Assembly: GCA_032622095.1 (NCBI GenBank)
Contig: CP136065.1
Location: forward strand, 215,740,151-215,804,150
Source: Siphonodentalium dalli
Taxonomy: Eukaryota; Mollusca; Scaphopoda; Gadilida; Siphonodentaliidae
Length of the DNA: 64,000 bases
Direction: 5' to 3'
Shown piece by piece: positions 46,677 to 56,224 of this stretch (position 1 is its first letter; every line of letters starts with the position of its first letter). Under the pieces are notes generated by a model. The model was not told the DNA's origin and did not search any database. It worked only from the letters and a program-made list of their open reading frames with translations. The translations under genes were made by a program, and so were the position numbers.

Positions 46677-49600
46677 GTACTAGTAAGATGGGTATGAGCA
46701 GTATATACTTATTATAGGTATGTCGATGAACTTATAAGGAGCTTCACCGGGTATCTTTAATGAAGCCCACCCGAACGTACTAGTAAGATGGGTATGAGCA
46801 GTATATAATTATTATAGGTATGTCGATGAACTTATAAGGAGCTTCACATCGTATCTTTAATGAAGCCCACCCGAACGGACTAGTAAGATGGGTATGAGCA
46901 GTATATAATTATTATAGGTATGTCGATTAAACTTATAAGGAGCTTCACCGGTTATCTATAATAAAGCCCACCCGAACGTACTAGTAAGATGGGTATGAGC
47001 AGTATATAATTATTATAGGTATGTCGATTAAACTTATAAGGAGCTTCATCGGGTATCTATAATGAAGCCCACCGAACGTACTAGTAAGATGGGTATGAGC
47101 AGTATATAATTATTATAGGTATGTCGATGAACTTATATGGAGCTTCACATGGTATCTTTAATGAAGCCCACCCGAACGTACTAGTAAGATGGGTATGAGC
47201 AGTATATAATTATTATAGGTATGTCGATGAACTTATAAGGAGCTTCACATCGTATCTATAATGAAGCCCACCCGAACGTACTAGTAAGATGGGTATGAGC
47301 AGTATATAATTATTATAGGTATGTTGATGAACTTATAAGGAGCTTCACCGGGTATCTTTAATGAAGCCCACCCGAACGTACTAGTAAGATGGGTATGAGC
47401 AGTATATAATTATTATAGGTATGTCGATAAACTTATAAGGAGCTTCACCGGGTATCTTTAATGAAGCCCACCCGAACGTACTAGTAAGATGGGTATGAGC
47501 AGTATATAATTATTATAGGTATGTCGATGAAGTTATAAGGAGCTTCACCGGGTATCTTTAATGAAGCCCACCCGAACGTACTAGTAAGATGGGTATGAGC
47601 AGTATATAATTATTATAGGTATGTCGATGAACTTATAAGGAGCTTCACATGGTATCTTTAATGAAGCCCACCCGAACGTACTAGTAAGATGGGTATGAGC
47701 AGTATATAATTATTATAGGTATGTCGGTGAACTTATAAGGAGCTTCACCGGGTATCTTTAATGAAGCCCACCCGAACGTACTAGTAAGATGGGTATGAGC
47801 AGTATATAATTATTATAGGTATGTCGATGAACTTATAAGGAGCTTCACATGGTATCTTTAATGAAGCCCACCCGAACGTAATAGTAAGATGGGTATGAGC
47901 AGTATATAATTATTATAGGTATGTCGATGAACTTATAAGGAGCTTCACATGGCATCTTTAATGAAGCCCACCCGAACGTACTAGTAAGATGGGTATGAGC
48001 AGTATATAATTATTATAGGTATGTCGATGAACTTATAAGGAGCTTCACATGGTATCTTTAATGAAGCCCACCCGAACGTACTAGTAAGATGGGTATGAGC
48101 AGTATATAATTATTATAGGTATGTCGATGAACTTATAAGGAGCTTCACCGGGTATCTTTAATGAAGCCCACCCGAACGTAATAGTAAGATGGGTATGAGC
48201 AGTATATAATTATTATAGGTATGTCGATGAACTTATAAGGAGCTTCACCGGGTATCTTTAATGAAGCCCACCCGAACGTACTAGTAAGATGGGTATGAGC
48301 AGTATATAATTATTATAGGTATGTCGATGAACTTATAAGGAGCTTCACATCGTATCTTTAATGAAGCCCACCCGAACGTACTAGTAAGATGGGTATGAGC
48401 AGTATATAATTATTATAGGTATGTCGATGAACTTATAAGGAGCTTCACATGGTATCTTTAATGAAGCCCACCCGAACGTACTAGTAAGATGGGTATGAGC
48501 AGTATATAATTATTATAGGTATGTCGATGAACTTATAAGGAGCTTCACCGGGTATCTTTAATGAAGCCCACCCGAACGTACTAGTAAGATGGGTATGAGC
48601 AGTATATAATTATTATAGGTATGTCGATGAACTTATAAGGAGCTTCACCGGGTATCTTTAATGAAGCCCACCCGAACGTACTAGTAAGATGGGTATGAGC
48701 AGTATATAATTATTATAGGTATGTCGATGAACTTATAAGGAGCTTCACATCGTATCTTTAATGAAGCCCACCCGAACGTACTAGTAAGATGGGTATGAGC
48801 AGTATATAATTATTATAGGTATGTCGATGAACTTATAAGGAGCTTCACATCGTATCTTTAATGAAGCCCACCCGAACGTACTAGTAAGATGGGTATGAGC
48901 AGTATATAATTATTATAGGTATGTCGATGAACTTATAAGGAGCTTCACATGGTATCTTTAATGAAGCCCACCCGAACGTACTAGTAAGATGGGTATGAGC
49001 AGTATATAATTATTATAGGTATGTCGATGAACTTATAAGGAGCTTCACCGGGTATCTTTAATGAAGCCCACCCGAACGTACTAGTAAGATGGGTATGAGC
49101 AGTATATAATTATTATAGGTATGTCGATGAACTTATAAGGAGCTTCACCGGGTATCTTTAATGAAGCCCACCCGAACGTACTAGTAAGATGGGTATGAGC
49201 AGTATATAATTATTATAGGTATGTCGATGAAGTTATAAGGAGCTCCATCGGGTATCTTTAATGAAGCCCACCCGAACGTACTAGTAAGATGGGTATGAGC
49301 AGTATATAATTATTATAGGTATGTCGATGAACTTATAAGGAGCTTCATATCGTATCTTTAATGAAGCCCACCGAACGTACTAGTAAGATGGGTATGAGCA
49401 GTATATAATTATTATAGGTATGTCGATGAACTTATAAGGAGCTTCATCGGGTATCTATAATGAAGCCCACCCGAACGTACTAGTAAGATGGGTATGAGCA
49501 GTATATAATTATTATAGGTATGTCGATGAACTTATAAGGAGCTTCACATCGTATCTTTAATGAAACCCACCCGAACGTAATAGTAAGATGGGTATGAGCA

Positions 49601-50626
49601 GTATATAATTATTATAGGTATGTCGATGAACTTATAAGGAGCTTCACATCGTATCTTTAATGAAGCCCACCCGAACGTACTAGTAAGATGGGTATGAGCA
49701 GTATATAATTATTATAGGTATGTCGATTAACTTATAAGGAGCTTCACCGGGTATCTTTAATGAAGCCCACCCGAACGTACTAGTAAGATGGGTATGAGCA
49801 GTATATAATTATTATAGGTATGTCGATGAACTTATAAGGAGCTTCACATCGTATCTTTAATGAAGCCCACCCGAACGTACTAGTAAGATGGGTATGAGCA
49901 GTATATAATTATTATAGGTATGTCGATGAACTTATAAGGAGCTTCACCGGGTATCTTTAATGAAGCCCACCGAACGTACTAGTAAGATGGGTATGAGCAG
50001 TATATAATTATTATAGGTATGTCGATGAACTTATAAGGAGCTTCACCGGGTATCTTTAATGAAGCCCACCGAACGTACTAGTAAGATGGGTATGAGCAGT
50101 ATATAATTATTATAGGTATGTCGATGAACTTATAAGGAGCTCCATCGGGTATCTATAATGAAGCCCACCCGAACGTACTAGTAAGATGGGTATGAGCAGT
50201 ATATAATTATTATAGGTATGTCGATGAACTTATAAGGAGCTTCACATCGTATCTTTAATGAAGCCCACCCGAACGTACTAGTAAGATGGGTATGAGCAGT
50301 ATATAATTATTATAGGTATGCCGATGAACTTATAAGGAGCTTCACATCGTATCTTTAATGAAGCCCACCCGAACGTACTAGTAAGATGGGTATGAGCAGT
50401 ATATAATTATTATAGGTATGCCGATGAACTTATAAGGAGCTTCACCGGGTATCTTTAATGAAGCCCACCCGAACGTACTAGTAAGATGGGTATGAGCAGT
50501 ATATAATTATTATAGGTATGCCGATGAACTTATAAGGAGCTTTAGTCTGTAGACTTGTGCTGTAAATGCAGCAGCAAATTAGACCTCATAGAATGCACAC
50601 TTTCAAATAGTCACTTTCGATAAGAT

Positions 50627-50880
50627 CAAGCCTTGAAATAGTGAGCCTGTCATTTGCAGAATGAGGTCCCCAGAGGGTGAATTTAGTGATGCTATCCCGC
50701 ACAGCGGGCTAGCACAACCAAATTCACCCTCTGGTGACCTCATTCTGCTTAGGTCTTAGCAGAATGAGGTTCCCAGATGGTGAGTTTGGTGATGCTAGCC
50801 CACTGTGTGGGATAGCATCACTAAATTCACCCTCTGGGAACCTCATTCTGCAAATGACAGGCTGACTATGTCAAGGCTTG
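50627..50880. mobile_element. hAT-like MITE with double-hairpin structure (satellite-edge copy)
   Basis: Same 254-bp length and four-part inverted structure as 26151-26404, with termini CAAGCCTTGAAATAG and (complement) CAAGCCTTGACATAG. Flanking 8-mers GATAAGAT (50619-50626) and GATAAGAG (50881-50888) match at seven of eight positions, a decayed target duplication. Located 84 bp beyond the right end of the satellite. Confidence 0.9.
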
Positions 50881-50888
50881 GATAAGAG

Positions 50889-51519
50889 ACATCTTGCCGC
50901 CTCTTTCGAGTAAATTGTGACGTATGTTCCCAACCATGTTTACAGAACTAGACTGAATCTGAATCAAGCTAGCCACTGAATGTGACATTAATTTTATTAA
51001 ATATTACTTTATTATAGGAGCCATCCATTTTATTTATAATATTCCAGCCCCATTTTTCCGCACAAAAAATTAATAAGACATGTTTTCCTGTGTGACCTAT
51101 ACATGCTACACGTGCATGTTTACAAGCCAACGCTAACTGCAGTGTATATATTTACACGAACCTGGAACTCCCTGACAAACGAAACAAAGCGGAAAGCTTA
51201 CATTAATTTATGATTTTCCATAGAATTATATACAATTTCCAATACATCACCCCACCCCTCAAAACTATTATTCCGGCTCCAGAAAACCCAACATAATACA
51301 TACCTAATCGCGAAATAAATGCAGCGACTTGCATTACGACAAACATTCCTGAACCATACAGATGACAGTCCATCGTGTGTATGTGAAAATGAAATCGAAG
51401 ACGTGCTCCACTATTTTTCTTATGTTCCCTATATATATATATACCTAACACTGTGTTAGTAAGGGTTTTCAACCGGCTTCGAATAAAGGGCTGAACCCCT
51501 TTAAGGTACATCGACAATA
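50889..51519. other. Intronic sequence between hAT-like MITE and duplicated segment
   Basis: No gene is called. A 140-codon minus-strand frame (51203-51625) crosses into the duplicated block, has no family motif and is not preserved in the left paralogue. Confidence 0.5.
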
Positions 51520-51720
51520 ATAAGAACAAAGTATAATATTTGCAGAAGTTCAAAGATATAGTGTAGATAAACCCGCTTTCCAAATTAATCAAAAATAGCG
51601 CTATACTGCACCACGATCGTGTCATGATCGTGGTCAGTATTATATATCAACACAAATTAATAAAACTAACAGATCTCTCAAATGTCCATATTAACCCTTT
51701 ACCCAACAGAACGGCCCTGT

Positions 51721-51789
51721 GCCAATGCATTCTCTTATATATGCGAGTCGACCATAGGTCGCCTCGCATATATAAGAGAATGCATTGGC
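51721..51789. repeat. 69-bp palindrome, intact copy in MITE 51691-52058
   Basis: Preceded by CCCTGT and followed by TTAACACATT; centre GAGTCGACCATAGGTCGCCTC. Arms nearly perfect. Confidence 0.92.
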
Positions 51790-51833
51790 TTAACACATTA
51801 AAAATTATAAAATTGTTAAAGAATGTAAGAAAA

Positions 51834-51866
51834 GGGTTAGGGTTAGGGTTAGGGTTAGGGTTAGGG
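51834..51866 (+). repeat. Interstitial telomeric repeat (TTAGGG)5
   Basis: GGG followed by five perfect TTAGGG units. The run sits between GAATGTAAGAAAA (spacer of the MITE) and the exact centre of the 69-bp palindrome (CCTATGGTCGAC). TTAGGG is the ancestral metazoan telomere repeat. It is the only such run noticed in the window. Confidence 0.97.
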
Positions 51867-52205
51867 TCCTATGGTCGACTCGCATATATAAGAGAATGCA
51901 TTGGCACAGGGCATAACTATAACCATCACAATGTGGTCAATGAGCCGGTTCCAATGATATCCATATGTGTATGGTTTTATTGAGACAGACCCAAGATATT
52001 TTAGGCTGTTGAAGCTTTATTTGGCCGGTTTTGGCCGGTTTGTTGGGTAAAGGGTTAAGGCATCCCTATCTCGAACCTGTATCTGGTGATGCACATAAAA
52101 ATTTAAACACTGTTGTTGTAATTATATGGGGAGAGAGGCCATCTAAGTTGTTATCCCAATTGTATACATGAATTATACAATAAAATATGATTAAACCAAA
52201 CTAAC

Positions 52206-52336
52206 CTGGAAGGCACTTGACTGCATAACAGCGAGTAGAATGCGGAGGGGTAATTTAGCCTTGTAGGACTTGTGAGACCATAAGCGATGGCATCCTGCTG
52301 TTATTCCCATAGCCGAAGTAAGGTACATGAACAAGG
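52206..52336 (-). CDS. SCD: Stearoyl-CoA desaturase copy A, coding exon 2 (first histidine box)
   Basis: A 131-bp exon between acceptor TTTTCAG (CTG at 52337-52339 on the plus strand) and donor GTTAG (52201-52205). It encodes residues 73-116: TLFMYLTSAMGITAG, then the first histidine box HRLWSH (residues 89-94), then KSYKAKLPLRILL and SAFQ. This is the GxTAGxHRLWSHxSYKA block diagnostic for animal delta-9 desaturases; HRLWSH ligates the di-iron centre. The exon starts in phase 1 and ends in phase 0, as expected from the neighbouring exons. It is separated from the next exon (26608-26813) by about 25.4 kb that includes the 100-bp satellite. A paralogous exon lies at 730-860. Confidence 0.93.
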
Positions 52337-52865
52337 CTGAAAATAGTAAAATAGCAATGCAATTGACCTATCCGTAGGTACCGCCCACATATAGGCTACA
52401 TGGTTACTGTTACTTAGGCACCACAAGCCATCTCAATCTCGCTACATATTCATTACTAAAATGGATTCCGATGAGAACGGACTGTGTTTTTAAACCCCAA
52501 CACGACCATATAGCTTCTTTCCGAGATTCACGATTTTCGAGATGCCAATGTGTTTTTTGGTTTTATTGTTTTTTTTTAAACATATTTTATTTGTTCATAA
52601 ATTGATTTATGACAAAAGGGATTGGAGGACAAGTGCTATAATCACTTAGAACACCCTCCTCTCCCTAAGAGCCAATGTGTGTATGCATCTTGTAAAAGTG
52701 ATTGCATGTCGTTAGCTATAAACACAAATATAACCAGATTTGAACAAATACCATGCAAGAGTGATTTTTGGCCATTTCCGACTGATATAACAAACAAAGA
52801 TCGATGTTTACGTTGAATCAAACTGTAACAGAAGCCATAGAATATAACAATAACATGATTTTTGA

Positions 52866-53011
52866 GGGCGTTATGGTTTATTAACGGCCCGGCAGGAATG
52901 ATTAACAGCCCAATGGGCTATTATATAGCGGCCTGATATGAAGTCGAGGATCGCTAATAGGCCCGATGTTTGTTAATCATTCCAGAGGGCCGTTAATAAA
53001 CCATAATGCCC
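52866..53011. repeat. Fold-back element in intron of desaturase copy A
   Basis: Arms GGGCGTTATGGTTTATTAAC / GGCCC and GGAATGATTAACA pair with TTTGTTAATCATTCC and GGGCCGTTAATAAACCATAA. Absent from the corresponding intron of copy B. A shorter hairpin with GGGCCGATAAT arms is at 53358-53414. Confidence 0.8.
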
Positions 53012-53357
53012 GATACGATCATGTTATTACTATTATTATCACATATTTGGACATTTGAACCAGTGGAATAATGAAGTATATAGGCCTAGATTAAGAGAGA
53101 GATATTTCCAAGAACATATAAATAAATAAAAACCACCATTGAAGACGAGTGTCAAACGATTTACGCTTGAGACAATAATTCAACCATATATCGTGATTTC
53201 CAATCATAACACCACTACAGTGTGAGGAAAATATGGTACATTTCCCCATTATTTTCTTGAAATAAACACGGTAAGTCTGCGTTCAGAATGGGTAAGGCTG
53301 ATGTTGAAGGGACTTAACTCGCGTGATAATAAACGAGATCTAACTTCCTGTCAGTTG

Positions 53358-53414
53358 CCGGGCCGCGGGCCGATAATCATAATGAACAGAGCTTTTCATT
53401 ATCGGCCCGAGGCC
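53358..53414. repeat. Short GGGCCGATAAT hairpin
   Basis: GGGCCGCGGGCCGATAATCA pairs with TTATCGGCCCGAGGCCC across an 8-base loop. Same G/C-rich motif as the fold-back at 52866-53011. Confidence 0.65.
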
Positions 53415-54052
53415 CAGTGTTTTGGTAACAATACGCTATTTGGAACGCCCCGAAAAACATTATCAATGGCCTAGAGAACGCCCTATATATAAAAAGGTAA
53501 TAATATCAAATATCGAAACAATGCTCATAGTTCACACCTTGATGAATGTGTACATGTGGTAATTAATCTAGAATCCCTCTTTTTGCAGGCAGTGTCACCC
53601 TCAGGTATTAAAAGCTGAACGATATCAGTTCCCCGTACCTCGAGCGTCCTGCGTGAGCCCCTGCGACATTAGAGGTGTCGACAACTTTGCGACCGGATGC
53701 AAAGGATTGTCAAATAGTGGTCTTTTTAAATTCCACACATCCTATTTGGTCGCCAATAAAGTATATTAAAGAAAATGCCGACCATCGTGGAGTCAGTTAC
53801 TTGTTGTTATGCATGTGACAACAATGGCACAAAGTGAACTCGTTCGGTGAAGGTTGCGTGTATACACCGCGAACCACGTGAAATGTGTGAAATTTCGTGT
53901 CATTCTCTTGGAAAATATTTGTTGATTCCCATTTACATGTACATTGTCCGCAACAATATGGAGGAAGCTTTAGATTCTCAAATTGATTCAGTAAAACGTT
54001 CGCATGAGATCCCACAGGTTAGTGTGAATATAGCAGACATTTTAACTCAATA
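53415..54052. other. Unassigned part of desaturase copy A intron
   Basis: Lacks a counterpart in copy B. Short frames on opposite strands around 53797-54056 overlap and show no recognisable domain. Confidence 0.4.
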
Positions 54053-54705
54053 TTGAAGTCGCTTGGCAATACGATGTCAGTATTTTATTTCTTATACATG
54101 CCTTCAATTTTTATGAATGCCCTTTTAGAAATTACGCCATAATAAGTTTAAGTTGTGGTAATCGTTGCTCTTCGAACAACATAATTATGTTGTGTTATTT
54201 GTCTTTAACAAAGTCACATGTTTTGTATCAATGAGTTCGATATGCCAACTTTGGTAGCATTAAAACAAAGCCCATAGCGCTGTTAAATTATATTTTGTAC
54301 CTCGACATGTAACTGGAGGTTTGGAATCCCAAATACATATTTAATTGCTTGTACGTTTAAACTTGTAGATGTCTAAATTATGTGAGCAGACCGGATCAAC
54401 AATTTAATTGGTTATGTGAAGATCGTTCAACTTTCGAGTATTTTCGCGGTCATGTTCCATTTGTTAACAAATTCAGCGTATATATTTACTAGCATATTGC
54501 GAGTTTAAAAAGACGTTATATAATCTTTCTGCCATATAAGATCACATATACTGATCTTTTGGCATTTTACCGTTGTAAAAATCGGTCCAGATATCGGAAC
54601 CAACGCTCATTTTATATGGACGTCATTCCTGTATATAATGATATATGCCATGGATAGTTTCATTCAGTGCATGTCGCCAAATTTTAGGTTATTTATTTCT
54701 CAATT

Positions 54706-54930
54706 CGCTGGCCTAATGGCCCTAATCGGCCCTAAACCTACACAATAAGTCTGTTAAAGAATATAATAAAATATATTAAAATTGTAAAAAAAAAATAAAA
54801 AAATTGTTAGGCCAATGCATTATCTTATATATGCGAGGCGACCTATGGTCGACTCGCATATATAAGAGAATGCATTGGCACAGGGTATATGGGTTGATAC
54901 AAAAATCGACCTGGCACTCAAAGGGTTAAG
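54706..54930. mobile_element. TTAA-type MITE, CAGTGCCA family, 5'-degraded
   Basis: Matches 15765-16241: CGGCCCTAAACCTACA, ATAAGTCTG, the 69-bp palindrome (54811-54879), CACAGGGTATATGGGTTGAT and a degenerate right TIR GGCACTCAAAGGGTTAA ending at 54930. The left TIR is not recognisable. The left paralogue (about 2655-2695) reads straight through without it. Confidence 0.78.
54811..54879. repeat. 69-bp palindrome in degraded MITE at 54.8 kb
   Basis: Centre GAGGCGACCTATGGTCGACTC; a single substitution (ATTATC for ATTCTC) in the left arm. Lies in the intron between coding exons 1 and 2 of desaturase copy A. Confidence 0.92.
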
Positions 54931-55126
54931 ATTGCCCAAAAAAATTTAATTTAGCATCGTGTCTTCAATTTGGAATTTTAGTAGCCAATATATATATTAT
55001 TTTTTTTCCAATGAAAAAGTTATAAATCAATTCTGTTCTAGTTTGTATAGGTTAGTTGATATTTTGGATATATTGATTGGACTATTTGTGAATCAGTATA
55101 TCTGATAACAGTATTTTAAAACTTAC

Positions 55127-55343
55127 TCCACAACCAGGTGAGAGGGTGTGCCCCCGGAATCAGTGAGAGGGAGTAGAGTGATGCCCCGTGTAACAGCGCG
55201 AAGAGGAAGACATTCCTCCATACTATCCTCATTGGTGGCCGCTTATGTCCGTGTGTGTCCTCTGTTATAATCGGCTCCACTACATCTCCAATCGTATCTT
55301 CATCTGATGGAGATACATCCTGAACTGTGTTTCGTGGTGGCAT
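55127..55343 (-). CDS. SCD: Stearoyl-CoA (delta-9) desaturase copy A, coding exon 1
   Basis: First coding exon of the complete desaturase copy. It runs from an ATG at 55341-55343 to a GTAAGT donor at 55121-55126 and encodes residues 1-72 plus one base of codon 73 (phase 1). After a polar, acidic N-terminal stretch of about 37 residues comes the family block MRIVWRNVFLFALLHGASLY (residues 38-57), the start of the first membrane segment, ending in LTWLW, which corresponds to the TWLW of animal SCD proteins. The one-base overhang joins exactly to the next exon at 52336. Delta-9 desaturases are ER membrane di-iron enzymes that use cytochrome b5 electrons to put a cis double bond at C9 of saturated acyl-CoAs. 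The 5' UTR end and promoter are not identified. The paralogous exon at 2878-3093 is one base shorter and frameshifted; this one is intact. Confidence 0.9.
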
Positions 55344-55410
55344 ATTGCGATTATGTATCCAATCTTCTATATAACTTCACACCTATATATACCTACAAAA
55401 TAAAAATTTA

Positions 55411-56224
55411 TTTTAATTTCTTCCATAGATGAAGATTTATAATTACATACTAAAAATGTACAGCCATTGCCTATGATGCGCTGTCCAATTTGACACCATA
55501 AAGCCACCACCTGTACGTTTTCTATATATATACCACAAAACAATCACATCGGACCCACCAGCTCATTAATATGACGTTTTGATCGCCAAATACCGACCTT
55601 CAAAACAGGGAATTTTGCGCGTTTTGAATTTATGTCAGCTTATAGCAAAAATTCTAATGATCACCGTTTATACAGAGCGGCCATGCTTCCATCGCCCAAA
55701 AAGAGGTAGATAATAAAGAGCGTTTACAATTATGAGCTTTTCTGATCGTTTTCGAGGTATTACATAATCACCCCCCCCCCCCGGGTCAAGTAGTCCTGCT
55801 AATGTGCTATGATGGGGTTGGGTCTTGCTGAATTGATATGATGTTGTTATGGCAAACTGATGCTGTTAACAAAAAGTGCCGTCATATTTTTTTTATATTT
55901 GGCTTTTTAGCGGTGTTCCGATAAACTGAACATATCAAGGAAAAGCCATTATGCTATCAAACATTCAAAAACATTTATTGCGAAATAGTTTTAATACTGG
56001 TTGTATTAGTTGTTGAACATAGACAATAATCAAGATGGCTATTCACGTCGCTTTAGAAACACCAGCGCAGGCATTATTATAGTTTTCAAACATATATATG
56101 TTCTTGAATATTCATTACACACAGTTTTTCCCCCTCAAATCGCTCGGATTAGCCAAACACCGCGAAAATGACAACTTTAGAGAAAATAACGCTATACTTT
56201 TTCGTAACGGCATCGGTTTGCGCT
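55411..56224. other. 5' flank of desaturase copy A
   Basis: Between the coding start and the minisatellite. Contains the inverted segment shared with 3418-3492, a C tract (55771-55781) and no other recognised feature. A 5' UTR exon or promoter could be here but no clear TATA or initiator was identified. Confidence 0.4.

Larger units (their letters stand above)
29466..50542. repeat. 100-bp satellite array, about 210 monomers
   Basis: Head-to-tail monomers of exactly 100 bp in most units, with 99-bp (CCCACCG for CCCACCCG) and 101-bp (GATTAAAC for GATGAAC) variants. Landmarks of each unit in order are GATGGGTATGAGCAG, TATATAATTATTATAGG, TATGTCGATGAAC, TTATAAGGAGCTTCA, a variable tetranucleotide, TATCTTTAATGAAGC, CCACCCGAACGTACTAGT. 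The variable site defines classes: ACATGG, ACATCG, ACCGGG and CTCCATCGGG. Other sub-variants are GATGTGT, TATCTA, GGACTAGT, AATATGGG and TATATGTATG. There is no open frame of 60 codons anywhere inside. Each unit has a 6-bp inverted pair GCTTCA/TGAAGC and a SpeI-type ACTAGT. The array is uninterrupted apart from one broken unit near 37860 and lies entirely in an intron of desaturase copy A. Confidence 0.99.
51691..52058. mobile_element. TTAA-type MITE, CCCTTTACCCAACA family, with TTAGGG run
   Basis: TTAA at 51691-51694 and 52055-52058 with TIRs CCCTTTACCCAACA. It is the reverse-oriented relative of 28366-28763, ending in TTTGGCCGGTTTTGGCCGG before the right TIR. One palindrome is intact (51721-51789); the other survives only as its right half (51868-51905) because its left half and spacer are replaced by telomeric repeats. 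The left paralogue near 168 lacks the element. Confidence 0.88.
51520..55410. repeat. Right copy of a segmental duplication (desaturase copy A 5' segment)
   Basis: Direct-orientation counterpart of 1-3155. It carries coding exons 1 and 2 of copy A plus insertions missing from the left copy: the TTAA element at 51691-52058, the fold-back at 52866-53011 and the TTAA element ending at 54930. Conversely it lacks the (GTT)n-bearing element at 224-635 of the left copy. Confidence 0.9.

Noticed and set aside
29466-50542. CRISPR-like array
   Set aside because: Units are contiguous 100-bp monomers with no unique spacers; variation is point substitution. It is a eukaryotic satellite.
29466-50542. Hammerhead ribozyme in the satellite monomer
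   Set aside because: No CTGATGA plus GAAA core on either strand; TCGATGA lacks the required order and no paired stems surround it.
51203-51625. 140-codon minus-strand frame
   Set aside because: Longest unassigned frame but no family motif; not conserved in the left paralogue and interrupted by a boundary of the duplicated segment.
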